Assembly: GCA_028705495.1 (NCBI GenBank)
Contig: JAQWDK010000001.1
Coordinates: forward strand, 1-64,000
Direction of reading: 5' to 3'
Length of the DNA stretch: 64,000 nt
Source: Eubacteriales bacterium
GTDB lineage: Bacteria > Bacillota > Clostridia > Oscillospirales > CAG-382
The translations under genes were made by a program, and so were the position numbers. The notes under the pieces are model-generated. The model searched no databases, was not told where the DNA came from, and saw nothing but the letters and a program-made list of their open reading frames with translations. Below are positions 55,368 to 64,000 of the stretch, piece after piece. Positions within the stretch are counted from its first letter, which is position 1; every line of letters starts with the position of its first letter.

Positions 55368-55484
55368 TGTATTTCTCCCTTATAGTTATTATACTATATT
55401 AGGGTAAGCTGTTACAACTCTATTATACCATGACAATATACTATGATACCACATTTTTCTTATCAGTCAAGTAAAATCGTAAAA

Positions 55485-55524
55485 AATAGGGCTATAGCAT
55501 TTATGCTATAGCCCTATTTTTTTT
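55485..55524. terminator. bidirectional terminator
   Basis: A perfect 16-bp stem (55485-55500 with 55503-55518) around a 2-nt loop. T8 follows on the plus strand and T6 on the minus strand. It separates the IS from the phage-like genes and ends the latter. Confidence 0.85.
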
Positions 55525-55615
55525 ACTTAGATATTTTTCAAGTGTTTAACTCTTTCCTACACACGAATTACATCTTGAAATACCTTGTTAATTGTTTGAT
55601 TATTTGATGTAATAA

Positions 55616-56560
55616 TTAGTTTTTTGTTATATAAGCCTCTAAGCCATCCGCCGAGACGTTGAACTCATAAGAGGAGTATGCTTCAACGGCAGAGGGAATT
55701 ATTACCTGCACCCCTTTGTATTTTTTCCCTGCAGGAAGAGTTACCGCCCCGCTACCAAGAGTAGAGTCTCCCATAATGACCAAAGTTCTATTGCAGCCCG
55801 AAGGTAGGGCGGTTATCCTAATGTCATAAGTCCCATTATAAAAAAACTTTCTTTTTATAAAGGCATGCGAACTTGTTAGGTCTACATAACAAATGGCTTG
55901 CCCGCCGTCCAAAGCTGTATAATCGGTAAATGTTACTTCTTGTTTAAGCGAAAGCATAAGCGTCCAGTCGGGGGAATCGTGAGGTGCGACATGGGCGTTG
56001 TCTACGTCTGCGACATACAGTGAGTTTTGCCAAGTAACCACATCTTTTGCGGCGTATGACACTTCGAGATTCCAAACGCCTCTATAAACAAGATTAAGCC
56101 CAGGGTCGCCTTTATCACCCTTGTCGCCTTTAATTGATATTGGTCTGAAATGAGCTGCATTTGTAGGAAGTGTACCGACGGGGGTTGTGTCGTTAAACGC
56201 CAAGTAGGTTAGCCCATTGTAGCTTACCATATCCCATCTTTTATACTGAATCGAAGAAACCCATACACCTCTGTTTTCAAAGATGTTTTTTAGATTATCC
56301 TCCACTTCTTCAAAATAAAATCTTTGAACTGCGACAATAGCATCTTTGATTTTATTGAGGTTGCCCGCACTCACTATCATCCTTTTTAAAATAGGATTCG
56401 CGTTAAGTATATTTGCCGCTGCCGATAAATCGCCACTTCCAACTGCTTCTTCGTACTGAGATAGCAAGGGCAGCGTACTTACATCAGGATCAATAAAATC
56501 CTCGAAATTATCAAGTTCTTTTGGGAACTTACTGTCTAGGTCTATATAAGGGATTGCCAT
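55616..56560 (-). CDS. phage tail fibre/baseplate-like protein with collagen-like patch
   Basis: The 314-residue protein has an N-terminal region of baseplate/appendage type (KFPKELDNFEDFIDPDVS), a repeat of the form WDMVSYNGLTYLAFND and WQNSLYVA, which resembles chitin-binding-type modules in tail fibres, a short collagen-like GDKGDKGDPG near residue 146 and a beta-rich end. GAAAGGTGG supports ATG 56560. It is likely a prophage remnant or tail-like particle; no lysis or capsid genes are present. Confidence 0.65.
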   Translation of the reverse strand: MAIPYIDLDSKFPKELDNFEDFIDPDVSTLPLLSQYEEAVGSGDLSAAANILNANPILKRMIVSAGNLNKIKDAIVAVQRFYFEEVEDNLKNIFENRGVWVSSIQYKRWDMVSYNGLTYLAFNDTTPVGTLPTNAAHFRPISIKGDKGDKGDPGLNLVYRGVWNLEVSYAAKDVVTWQNSLYVADVDNAHVAPHDSPDWTLMLSLKQEVTFTDYTALDGGQAICYVDLTSSHAFIKRKFFYNGTYDIRITALPSGCNRTLVIMGDSTLGSGAVTLPAGKKYKGVQVIIPSAVEAYSSYEFNVSADGLEAYITKN

Positions 56561-56573
56561 ATGCACCCACCTT

Positions 56574-57011
56574 TCATGTAAATGGATAGTCTGGATAGTA
56601 TGTTGTTAACGACACAGTGCAATCTCCCGAAGCGAAGGAAGTCGTTATGTTTTTGATTAAGTACTGTTTCTTTTCACCAGAACTGTTTGAAGTATATTCA
56701 ATTTTACGATTAACATCCAGCCAAGGAATGTATGCAAACGTCAAGGTAAGGCCATCGGTAAGTCTCGCGCTTTTATACAACTCGTGCCTACCTCGCTGCA
56801 TTGCCAAGTCCTCCGATGTTATGTTCTCGTAAACGCCACCATATAGCGGTTTTCTTATCTCACCAATTTTTTCTATGGTGTAAGGACTCTGTGGGTTTAC
56901 TTGATAATATATCGAAGAACACCCGTTCTCAATCTTGTCCAACTCCTTTTGTAAGGGATTTGGCTCTTGAGAGACAAGTTTAATTATTGAGTGTATTTGA
57001 TACATCCCCAT
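56574..57011 (-). CDS. phage tail protein fragment (DUF5048-like)
   Basis: A 145-residue frame ending in ARLTDGLTLTFAYIPWLDVNRK and SGDCTVSLTTYYPDYP, typical of the C-terminal part of a larger tail or baseplate protein. It has no good ribosome binding site and begins without the rest of that protein, so it is probably a 5'-truncated remnant. It lies 14 bp upstream of the tail-fibre-like gene, with the same orientation. Confidence 0.5.
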   Translation of the reverse strand: MGMYQIHSIIKLVSQEPNPLQKELDKIENGCSSIYYQVNPQSPYTIEKIGEIRKPLYGGVYENITSEDLAMQRGRHELYKSARLTDGLTLTFAYIPWLDVNRKIEYTSNSSGEKKQYLIKNITTSFASGDCTVSLTTYYPDYPFT

Positions 57012-57128
57012 ATAATAAAACTTACTGTTTTGAGATTTTAAAAGTCAAGTCCAAATTTGTTTCTAATTACGGGCAGTTGATTTTTCAATCGGCTGCAGTT
57101 TAATATTTTTTATATTTTGTTTTTCCTA

Positions 57129-57157
57129 TTGACAATTGTTTATAAGTACATTATAAT
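57129..57157 (+). promoter_or_regulatory. consensus sigma-A promoter, copy 1
   Basis: TTGACA at 57129-57134, a 17-nt spacer and TATAAT at 57152-57157, an exact match to consensus at both boxes. Confidence 0.85.
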
Positions 57158-57226
57158 GAAAATATACTTAGTTAATTCATTTAAGAAATTATTTTCAATT
57201 ATATTTTTTATATTTTGTTTTTCCTA

Positions 57227-57255
57227 TTGACAATTGTTTATAAGTACATTATAAT
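57227..57255 (+). promoter_or_regulatory. consensus sigma-A promoter, copy 2
   Basis: TTGACA at 57227-57232, a 17-nt spacer and TATAAT at 57250-57255. It is the downstream copy, about 100 bp from the hexosaminidase start. Confidence 0.85.
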
Positions 57256-57356
57256 GAAAATATACTTAGTTAATTCATTTAAGAAATTATTTTCAATTAT
57301 ATTTTTTACTCATTTAGTTAAGTCAATTAACAAATTAATTCTAAAGAGGAATGACC

Positions 57357-60266
57357 ATGAATATTAAAGACATTAATTTGAGTGTTTTACAAAATGTTGA
57401 GCCGAAATTTTCTAAAAATAACAAAAAATTAGTGATGCCGGAATGTCCTTTTCAAGGATTCAAAATTGAGATACATGGATCTGACAATACCCAAACTGTT
57501 GATTTGTGCGGCAACATTTACAGACCATTAACCGATACAGTAGTTAATATAATATACAAAGCGGTTAGTCTTAATGATAGTGCTATTTTTGTAAAAGCGG
57601 AATACAACACTCCTGTATTAATTAAAGGTGAGTATGAAAAAGAAGACGGAGACAATCTAAAGCCTGATGTTTTACCTTCGCTAAGAGAATGGAAAGGTGG
57701 CAACAGCTTATTTGTGTTGCCAGATCCAGCAGTTATTGTGATAAATGACAAAAATCTAAAAGAAACAGCCAATATGATAGCGGACTTTTTTGGAGATCTT
57801 TTGAAACTTAAAGTTGTTGTTGAAGAAAGTGATTCTGAGAGTGGAGCTATATTTCTAAATTTAACAGATAAAAACTCTGAGCTTGGCGATGAAGGGTATT
57901 ATCTAACAATAACAGATAGGGTTTTTATCAATTCAACCAGCATTAAAGGAATATTATATGGAGGGATATCTGCTTTACAAATAGCTTATCAAAGTAAAGA
58001 TAAACGCACAATACCCCAAGGGACTGCTCGCGATTACCCAAAATATCGTGTGCGATCGATAATGTTGGATGTCGCTAGAGCTTGGATACCCTTGAATTAC
58101 CTTATTGAAATGACAAAATACATGTCATATTTTAAAATCAACGATTTGCATCTTCACATAAATGACTGGGGAGCAAATGACTATGAGGCATTCAGGCTTG
58201 AAAGCACTTATGAGGGTTTAGCAGCTGATGATGGATTTTATACAAAAGATGAATACAGAGCTTATCAAAAGCTCGCATTAAAGTATGGGATAGAAATTTC
58301 TACCGAAATTGATACCCCGGGACACAGTAGATGTTTCAGGAAGGTTCAACCACCAATTCCAATGATTTCAGACACACTTCTTGATATCAAGCAACCTGAA
58401 GTTATTACATTTGTGAAAAAACTTATTGACGAATACATAACAGGGGATGACCCTGTATTTGCTACTCGGCTTATAGATATTGGTACTGACGAGTTCCCCC
58501 GTGAATATTCGAAAGAAATGCGAGTCTACTGTGATAAATTGATACGCCATATCAACGAAAGAGGAGCAAGAGCACAGTTATGGGCATCATTTGGTGGACC
58601 CGACGGATATAACGGCGAGACATCAGTATGCGGAAAAGCTAGAGCAAGTTACGCTGCACCTGGCATGCAAGATTATAATACGCTATTAGAATATGGTTTT
58701 GATGTTATAAACGCAATAATGTTTCCACTATACATTGTTCCCGGCGGAAATTGGAATTTTGCTGATTATTTAGATTATGAAAGCTTGTATGATACATGGG
58801 AAGCAAACTGGTTTGATACCTCAAATAAAGGATGTGCTTTACTTGGCGAACCAAAATTTTTAGGAGCGAAAGTTTGTCTGTGGAATGATCTTTATACTAC
58901 CAATAGCGGTTTCTCGATATTCGATATATTTGATAGATTAAAAAGCGGCATCGTGATATTATCAGAAAAAACTTGGAGTGGCGAAAAAGGAAAGAGTCAA
59001 TCGTCGAAAGATTTTGGTAACAAGGTAAGAAAATTGTGGAATCATGTACCTGGGGTAAACCCAGGACGATGGGTTTACTCTAAATCTGAAGTTATATGTT
59101 CTTATGATTTTACTTTAACTAAAGATAATAAGGCTATCGACAATTCTGGTAACAGATATGATGCAAATCTTGTTAACTGTAATGTATCAAGCAACTTGAT
59201 TAAGTTTGATAAAGTAGGATACATGTCACTACCTTTCAAAAGCATAGGATTTCCTTACACTGTTTCAATTGATTTGAAGTTAGATAAATATCAATTTGAA
59301 AATGTATCACTTTTCAAAGGAGAGGATGGAGAGTTTTTTATAAATATTGATGGTACTGGGAAATGTGGATTTATAAGAGAAAAATATAAATTTATTTTTA
59401 ATTGTCAGCTTCCAATCAATAAGCTTTTCAATTTGAAACTAAGCTGCAGTCATCGTGAAACACAGTTAATAATTGATAACACCTTTGTATATGATGCCAT
59501 AAATCAATTAACTCATACAAAAAAAGATTCATCGACTTTCGTCCTACCAGTAGAAAAAATAGGCCTTGGTATATGTGGCGAATTAGTTAAGTTAGTGATT
59601 GTCGATGAATGTACAGATTTTCATCATCTATTGGCAAATCGAAATTATGCCCTCAATTGTAAAGCATCAGCTTCTAGCTATCTTGTAGAGGATGGCAGAT
59701 TTACAGCAGATATGGCAGTTGATGGAGTTGTAAACCGTTCTTGTCAACTCCAATTCGCTCAAGGCCATGAGCAATGGCTTGAGTTAGACCTCGGAGAAGC
59801 AAGGGATATCAACAAATTTGTAATTACTTTTTCGGAGCATATACCTGAATACAAAATATACACTTCGATGACAGGCAAAGATAATGACTGGACAGAAGTT
59901 TATCACCTTACTGATGGAGAAGAAGGTATAGAAACTACTGATTTTATTGATATACCATTAACTAAGGCAAGATATGTAAAATACATACAGCTGAAAATGT
60001 GGTATGTTGAATCGCTTAATACATTCTACAGTGGCGGTATTGAAGAAGTCGAAGTATATGGTTTTAACAACGATTATTATAACAACCTTTTAAAGAAAGC
60101 TGATAACATCCTTCAAGATTCTCACGAAAATAATGAAGCAAATAAAAAACTAAGATTTGCTAAAGAAAAACTCAAAAAGTATCTAACGAACAAAAGGATC
60201 TATCAGGCAAACCTTGATCAATTAGCAGATGAATTAGGCAATATCATTAATTATAAAAGGTGGTGA
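57357..60266 (+). CDS. GH20 beta-N-acetylhexosaminidase-like protein with LamG-like and F5/8C domains
   Basis: The 969-residue protein has an N-terminal GH20b-like domain (residues about 100-220), a GH20 barrel with LDVARAWIPLNYLIEMTKYM, DLHLHINDWG and the catalytic pair Asp378-Glu379 in DIGTDEFP, a LamG-like sandwich (about 575-745) and an F5/8C (CBM32-type) module (about 755-905). Such enzymes remove terminal GlcNAc or GalNAc from host or microbial glycans. No signal peptide is visible, so it may act inside the cell on imported sugars. AAAGAGGA is well spaced for ATG 57357, not 57351. Confidence 0.85.
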   Translation: MNIKDINLSVLQNVEPKFSKNNKKLVMPECPFQGFKIEIHGSDNTQTVDLCGNIYRPLTDTVVNIIYKAVSLNDSAIFVKAEYNTPVLIKGEYEKEDGDNLKPDVLPSLREWKGGNSLFVLPDPAVIVINDKNLKETANMIADFFGDLLKLKVVVEESDSESGAIFLNLTDKNSELGDEGYYLTITDRVFINSTSIKGILYGGISALQIAYQSKDKRTIPQGTARDYPKYRVRSIMLDVARAWIPLNYLIEMTKYMSYFKINDLHLHINDWGANDYEAFRLESTYEGLAADDGFYTKDEYRAYQKLALKYGIEISTEIDTPGHSRCFRKVQPPIPMISDTLLDIKQPEVITFVKKLIDEYITGDDPVFATRLIDIGTDEFPREYSKEMRVYCDKLIRHINERGARAQLWASFGGPDGYNGETSVCGKARASYAAPGMQDYNTLLEYGFDVINAIMFPLYIVPGGNWNFADYLDYESLYDTWEANWFDTSNKGCALLGEPKFLGAKVCLWNDLYTTNSGFSIFDIFDRLKSGIVILSEKTWSGEKGKSQSSKDFGNKVRKLWNHVPGVNPGRWVYSKSEVICSYDFTLTKDNKAIDNSGNRYDANLVNCNVSSNLIKFDKVGYMSLPFKSIGFPYTVSIDLKLDKYQFENVSLFKGEDGEFFINIDGTGKCGFIREKYKFIFNCQLPINKLFNLKLSCSHRETQLIIDNTFVYDAINQLTHTKKDSSTFVLPVEKIGLGICGELVKLVIVDECTDFHHLLANRNYALNCKASASSYLVEDGRFTADMAVDGVVNRSCQLQFAQGHEQWLELDLGEARDINKFVITFSEHIPEYKIYTSMTGKDNDWTEVYHLTDGEEGIETTDFIDIPLTKARYVKYIQLKMWYVESLNTFYSGGIEEVEVYGFNNDYYNNLLKKADNILQDSHENNEANKKLRFAKEKLKKYLTNKRIYQANLDQLADELGNIINYKRW

Positions 60267-60271
60267 AATAT

Positions 60272-61690
60272 TTGTTTTTAAAAAATAAGCTGATGAAAAC
60301 ATTGACTTCCCTGCTGTTAGCAGTAACAGCATTGTTGGGTTTTGTCTCTTGTTCTAAAGACATAGATAAAATTATAGATTCTTCATCTTATTTAGAATCT
60401 GATTCGGATAATAACAACGTTCAGACGCCTGAAGGGGATTATCCGTTTGTAACAGGAACTTTCATTCAACCATTTGCTTTGGCTAATTTGAGTAAAGAAC
60501 GCACAACAACGCACCTACAAACATTGTTTGAAGTTGGCATTGACACTGTTATTTTACAATGGTCAGCTGTTACACCATATGGGTCCTTCCAAGAAGCGTA
60601 CTATCCATCAAAAAACGCAAAAGTAAGCCATACAGAAAATTTTAATGAAAATAGTACTGAATTGATCGAAAATCTGTTAAGTGCTGCAGAGGAACTTGGC
60701 ATAAAAGTTTTTATAGGATTAAACAACGCTGATGAATGGTGGAGTTTTGGACCAAGTGATGCTGAATGGAATGAAAAGCAAGCTCAGACTGGTATAATCA
60801 TTGCACAAGAAATTTATGACCTTTATAAATCAAAATACCCTGCTGCACTACATGGGTGGTATTACGTTTGGGAAATGTCAAACGGTAGTATTATAAAATG
60901 GCCAAAGGAGAATGGTAAGTTACTTAATTTATATCTTGATAACTTAGCAGAGATTGACAGCACAATGCCAATTATGCTCTCTCCTTTTATTTGCGAAGTT
61001 GATGGAAGTGCTGAGTTAACAGGCAATAAACTAAAAGAAATGTTAGAAATAGCGAACTTTAGAGAGGGAGATATATATTGTTGTCAAGATTCGGTCGGAG
61101 CTGGTTTTATGAGTTTGCAAAAGCTTGATGAATATTTTTCATCGATAAAAGATGCTGTAAAAACTAAACCAGGTCTCGAATTTTGGGCTAATTGTGAGAA
61201 CTTCGTACACGGTGAAAAATTTGCTTCTGCCCCAATTGACAGATTTATATCTCAAATGAAAATTGCTTCAGAGTATGTTACAGGTTTGGTAACGTTTTCA
61301 TATTCACATTATTACTCACCGGATTTAGGTTCAAGCGAAGTTTATCATGAAGTTTATAAGCAGTATTATAAAACGGGAACAATCCCTGCTTCAGATAAAC
61401 CTGGGACACCGATAATAGTAACTAACAAAATCGATGGTCGCGATGCAGTGTCTGTTTCATTAGAAATAATGCAAAGTACGTACGGAGTTTCTTCTGTCAA
61501 CCTTTATATTAATGATGAACTAATAAATACCTTAACAAATAAAAGTATTAAGAGCAATAAAACGATGAAGTCAAGCATATATGTCGATTTAAGCAAATAT
61601 GAAGAAGGAGAAACGGTGGTAATTACAGCAATTGCTTATGATTTAAACAACAATTGCTCCCTAACAGGAACGTCCGAATACAAGAAATAA
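60272..61690 (+). CDS. DUF4434-like lipoprotein, first copy
   Basis: The protein starts with a lipoprotein signal (FLKNKLMKTLTSLLLAVTAL, then LGFVSC with the lipid-bearing Cys). A TIM-barrel-like DUF4434 domain follows: GIDTVILQWSAVTPYGSFQEAYYPS, IKVFIGLNNADEWW, GWYYVWEMSNGSI and WANCENF. The last 90 residues form an Ig-like beta domain. DUF4434 proteins are thought to be glycan-active but lack proven activity. TTG 60272 has AGGTGG upstream; ATG 60293 is an alternative. It follows the hexosaminidase directly. Confidence 0.8.
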   Translation: MFLKNKLMKTLTSLLLAVTALLGFVSCSKDIDKIIDSSSYLESDSDNNNVQTPEGDYPFVTGTFIQPFALANLSKERTTTHLQTLFEVGIDTVILQWSAVTPYGSFQEAYYPSKNAKVSHTENFNENSTELIENLLSAAEELGIKVFIGLNNADEWWSFGPSDAEWNEKQAQTGIIIAQEIYDLYKSKYPAALHGWYYVWEMSNGSIIKWPKENGKLLNLYLDNLAEIDSTMPIMLSPFICEVDGSAELTGNKLKEMLEIANFREGDIYCCQDSVGAGFMSLQKLDEYFSSIKDAVKTKPGLEFWANCENFVHGEKFASAPIDRFISQMKIASEYVTGLVTFSYSHYYSPDLGSSEVYHEVYKQYYKTGTIPASDKPGTPIIVTNKIDGRDAVSVSLEIMQSTYGVSSVNLYINDELINTLTNKSIKSNKTMKSSIYVDLSKYEEGETVVITAIAYDLNNNCSLTGTSEYKK

Positions 61691-61707
61691 TGAGGTGTGC
61701 AATTATA

Positions 61708-63108
61708 ATGAAACCTCAACGATTAATTTATCGAAGTAAAGCAGTCTCTCTCTTATTATTTATTCTACTTTTAATATCTATATTGCCTTTTTGCAGCTGC
61801 GAAAAAACATATAACTGTGATTATTCGGATAAAAACCCCGAAAGTAAATCTTTAAACGATGGATATTCGCGCGTTCATGCAACAACATTAAGCTTTGACA
61901 ATATTGTTACCTTTTCCAAAGCCACTTGGGAAAAGTATATGCAAGATTTAATCGATGTAGGAATAGATACAATAATACTTACTGAAACAGCTTTTACACC
62001 TTATGGTAGCTTTAGCAAAGTTTTTTACCCTTCTGAAATTGCTGAATCAAACAAAAGAGAGTCTTATGAAAAAAAAGAGACAATGGTTGAGAATTTACTT
62101 AAAAATGCTGAAATATTTAACATAAAAGTATTTATTGGGTTAAACAATGCCGATGAGTGGTCGATCATAAACGCATCGAACAGTATATGGAATCATACGC
62201 AATCAGAAATTGCTAAAGGAATTGCAAGAGAACTCAAAGAATTATATAAAGAGAAATATCACGTTTCATTTCATGGCTGGTATATTCCCTGGGTCATGTC
62301 AAACTCTTATATAATCTATCAACCTGAAAAAAGCAGTGAGCTGTTGAATTTATATATAGAAGCATTAAATATAGTTGACTCTGAAATGCCAATACTTTTT
62401 GCTACAACACTTAACAACGATTTTACAGCTTCGAGAACAGCCAAAGCGATGAACAGCGTACTAAATAAGGTAAAATATAATGATAAAGACATCTACTGTT
62501 GTATCGATGCAATTGGAACTGGAACATTACGAATTGAAAGTCTTGATTACTATTTCCACGAAATGTATGCTGCGATATCAGCCAACCATACGATAAAATT
62601 TTGGGCTGGATGTGAGAATTTTAATTACACAACAGGTAAAGGTGCTGTGGTAGATTTCTACATAGATCAGCTAAATATAGCAACAAAATATACAGAAAAA
62701 ATTGTCGCATATAGTTATTCGAAATATTATGCTCCAACAATATGCAATATACCGTCGTTCAATCAAATTTACAAAGAATATTATAGTACAGGGTTTGTTG
62801 CAGAAACTATCGCACCTGACACTCCAACTATAACTGCAACTGAAATTGCTGGTCGTAATGCGATTTCAATATCTGTTACTGTGTTTCAACAAACATATTA
62901 TGTTGATAAAATTGAACTATATGCAAATGATGAGCTTATAAAAGTATTTAGTAACCAGACACGTTACTTGTCATTTTCTGAATACCAAGCAAGCTATTTT
63001 AAAAGTCTTGATAATATAAAATCAGGAAGTGAAATAGTGTATAAAGCAATAGCTTATGATATTGGGGGAAATGCATCAGAAAGCAGTTTATTTAAATATG
63101 TGAAATAA
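61708..63108 (+). CDS. DUF4434-like lipoprotein, second copy
   Basis: A 466-residue paralogue with the same order of motifs (GIDTIILTETAFTPYGSFSKVF, KVFIGLNNADEW, WAGCENF) and a similar C-terminal beta domain. The signal region ends in LPFCSC; FCSC is a weak lipobox, so lipidation is less sure than in the first copy. TGAGGTG lies 10 nt before ATG 61708. The duplicate next to copy one suggests substrate diversification. Confidence 0.78.
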   Translation: MKPQRLIYRSKAVSLLLFILLLISILPFCSCEKTYNCDYSDKNPESKSLNDGYSRVHATTLSFDNIVTFSKATWEKYMQDLIDVGIDTIILTETAFTPYGSFSKVFYPSEIAESNKRESYEKKETMVENLLKNAEIFNIKVFIGLNNADEWSIINASNSIWNHTQSEIAKGIARELKELYKEKYHVSFHGWYIPWVMSNSYIIYQPEKSSELLNLYIEALNIVDSEMPILFATTLNNDFTASRTAKAMNSVLNKVKYNDKDIYCCIDAIGTGTLRIESLDYYFHEMYAAISANHTIKFWAGCENFNYTTGKGAVVDFYIDQLNIATKYTEKIVAYSYSKYYAPTICNIPSFNQIYKEYYSTGFVAETIAPDTPTITATEIAGRNAISISVTVFQQTYYVDKIELYANDELIKVFSNQTRYLSFSEYQASYFKSLDNIKSGSEIVYKAIAYDIGGNASESSLFKYVK

Positions 63109-63140
63109 CGCTTAAAAAATTTAATTGGAGGCATAACAAA

Positions 63141-64000
63141 ATGAAAACAACAACACGTTTACTGTCGGGATTACTAATACTATTAATTTTAGCTATTCCG
63201 CTAACATCATGTGTACGCAGTGGAACAGATTCATCTAATGGCGGGCAAACATCAAACGAAGAAAGCTCAATAACAAGCACTGACCCTCTCTCATTTCTTC
63301 CCGACATTAACTACAATGGTGAAGAAATCGTTATCCTTTGTGAAAACGAAAGCACTGGTAAAGCAATTTATGCTGAGGAGCTTGACAGCACGCTCATCAA
63401 CGATGCAGTATTCGAAAGAAACAATATGGTTCAAAATAAGTTGGGTGTAAAAATAAAAACAGTTTATGGTGATTCATCCGTTTCATGCCTTGATTTATTA
63501 AGAAACAATGTTTCTGGAGGGAATGATTTATATGATGTAGTGATGCCATATATGCCTGCTGCGGCTACTATGGCAATTGAAAGGAATTTATATGATTTAA
63601 ATGAAGTACCCGAGTTAAATTTGTCTGCAGCTTACTGGGACAAAAATGCAAATGAGGGATTATCTATCGGAAATAAACTGTACTTTACAGTTGGTGCTAT
63701 GACTTATTCTGATAAAGCTCTGACACTTACTTACATCTTTAACAAGGATGTAGTTAGAGGAAATAATCTTGATGATCCGTTTACACTCGTTAAAAATGGC
63801 GACTGGACAATAGATAAAATGCTTGAGATGTCAAGGGTAATTACATATGACAGTACAGGCGACGGTACAATGAATTTCATGGATACCTGGGGTTTATACA
63901 TGAACAGCAGCTGTGCAAGCGTTTATTTTCTGGCAGCGGATGAAAAAATAACTTCAAAAGACCAATACGATTTACCGCTGCTTTCAATTTATACGACACG
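63141..64000 (+). CDS. ABC-type extracellular solute-binding lipoprotein, cut by window end
   Basis: The frame is open from ATG 63141 (TTGGAGG upstream) to the edge, 286 codons so far. It begins with a lipoprotein signal ending LTSC and continues as a family 1 solute-binding protein: INDAVFERNNMVQNKLGVKIK, NDLYDVVMPYMPAAATMA, then FNKDVVRGNNLDDPFTLVKNGDWTIDKMLEM in segments. It would capture sugars or oligosaccharides for an ABC importer encoded beyond the window. The three upstream genes are the likely source of its ligand. Confidence 0.85.
   Translation, partial: MKTTTRLLSGLLILLILAIPLTSCVRSGTDSSNGGQTSNEESSITSTDPLSFLPDINYNGEEIVILCENESTGKAIYAEELDSTLINDAVFERNNMVQNKLGVKIKTVYGDSSVSCLDLLRNNVSGGNDLYDVVMPYMPAAATMAIERNLYDLNEVPELNLSAAYWDKNANEGLSIGNKLYFTVGAMTYSDKALTLTYIFNKDVVRGNNLDDPFTLVKNGDWTIDKMLEMSRVITYDSTGDGTMNFMDTWGLYMNSSCASVYFLAADEKITSKDQYDLPLLSIYTT

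Larger units (their letters stand above)
54170..55435. mobile_element. IS3-family insertion sequence (IS150-like)
   Basis: A 1266-bp element with orfA and a frameshifted orfB on the minus strand. Inverted ends begin TGTCCTGGT (from 54170) and, read inward on the minus strand, TGTCATGGT (from 55435), and share TTGTAACA further in. Flanking bases differ (AAC on the left, ATA on the right), so there is no 3-4 bp target duplication. Confidence 0.85.
57103..57308 (+). repeat. 98-bp perfect tandem direct repeat (2 copies plus 10 bp)
   Basis: The unit at 57103-57200 is repeated without visible change at 57201-57298, and the first 10 bp recur at 57299-57308. Each unit carries a full promoter. The 339 bp between 57012 and 57350 otherwise hold no gene. 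Confidence 0.95.

Noticed and set aside
57103-57308. CRISPR array
   Set aside because: There are only two head-to-tail 98-bp copies with no spacers between them, and no cas genes nearby.

Overview
The window looks like the chromosome of a low-to-mid GC member of Clostridia (Bacillota). The evidence is the Gram-positive cell-division cluster yggS-sepF-yggT-divIVA-ileS-lspA-rluD, a DnaD protein beside a DnaC/DnaI-type helicase loader, anaerobic ribonucleotide reductase nrdDG, indolepyruvate:ferredoxin oxidoreductase, frequent TTG starts and sigma-A type promoters. An anaerobic, probably host-associated lifestyle is inferred, not proven. I could not place it to genus.

Positions 1-42355 are mostly conserved housekeeping DNA. 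On the minus strand lie a partial NYN-domain gene and a two-gene operon (TIM-barrel sugar isomerase/epimerase plus Gfo/Idh/MocA-like protein). Divergent from it is a long plus-strand series. It starts with rimM, trmD and an alanine-racemase-like gene, then an O-antigen-ligase-like protein with two DUF4330 proteins, HPr, uvrC, rsmD, coaD, an FtsJ-like methyltransferase and miaA. It continues with an HlyD-like protein, the division/ileS cluster, a split transketolase, ddl, murI, DUF1934, dnaD, a helicase loader, rnhA and yqeG. After one minus-strand glycosyltransferase come ligA, an NrdR-type regulatory region with nrdDG, a tandem pair of short MutS-like ATPases bracketed by two copies of a terminator/promoter block, and iorA-iorB-paaK for aryl-pyruvate and aryl-acetate metabolism.

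Positions about 42435-55435 are accessory. A tRNA-Ser(CGA), preceded by a truncated tRNA-Ser-like copy, marks the edge of an integrative element whose genes run on the minus strand. These are a tyrosine integrase, an excisionase-like protein, small zinc-ribbon proteins, MazF, a sigma factor, an ImmA/ImmR-type pair and a cargo of WYL, cysteine-rich, MerR/GyrI-type sensor genes. No conjugation genes are present. The element stops at an IS3-family insertion sequence without a visible target duplication, which suggests that a deletion removed the rest.

Right of the IS are two phage-tail-like remnants, then an AT-rich glycan-use locus. A 98-bp perfect tandem duplication places two consensus promoters in front of a GH20-type hexosaminidase with a C-terminal F5/8C-like domain, two DUF4434 lipoproteins and the start of a solute-binding lipoprotein of an ABC importer, cut by the window end.

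The observations most worth following are the MutS-like pair with duplicated flanks, the 1050-residue MerR fusion behind a 19-bp-spacer promoter, the structured segment between the sigma factor and mazF, the duplicated promoter, and hairpins or mini-ORFs that separate a Shine-Dalgarno sequence from the gene start in several operons.
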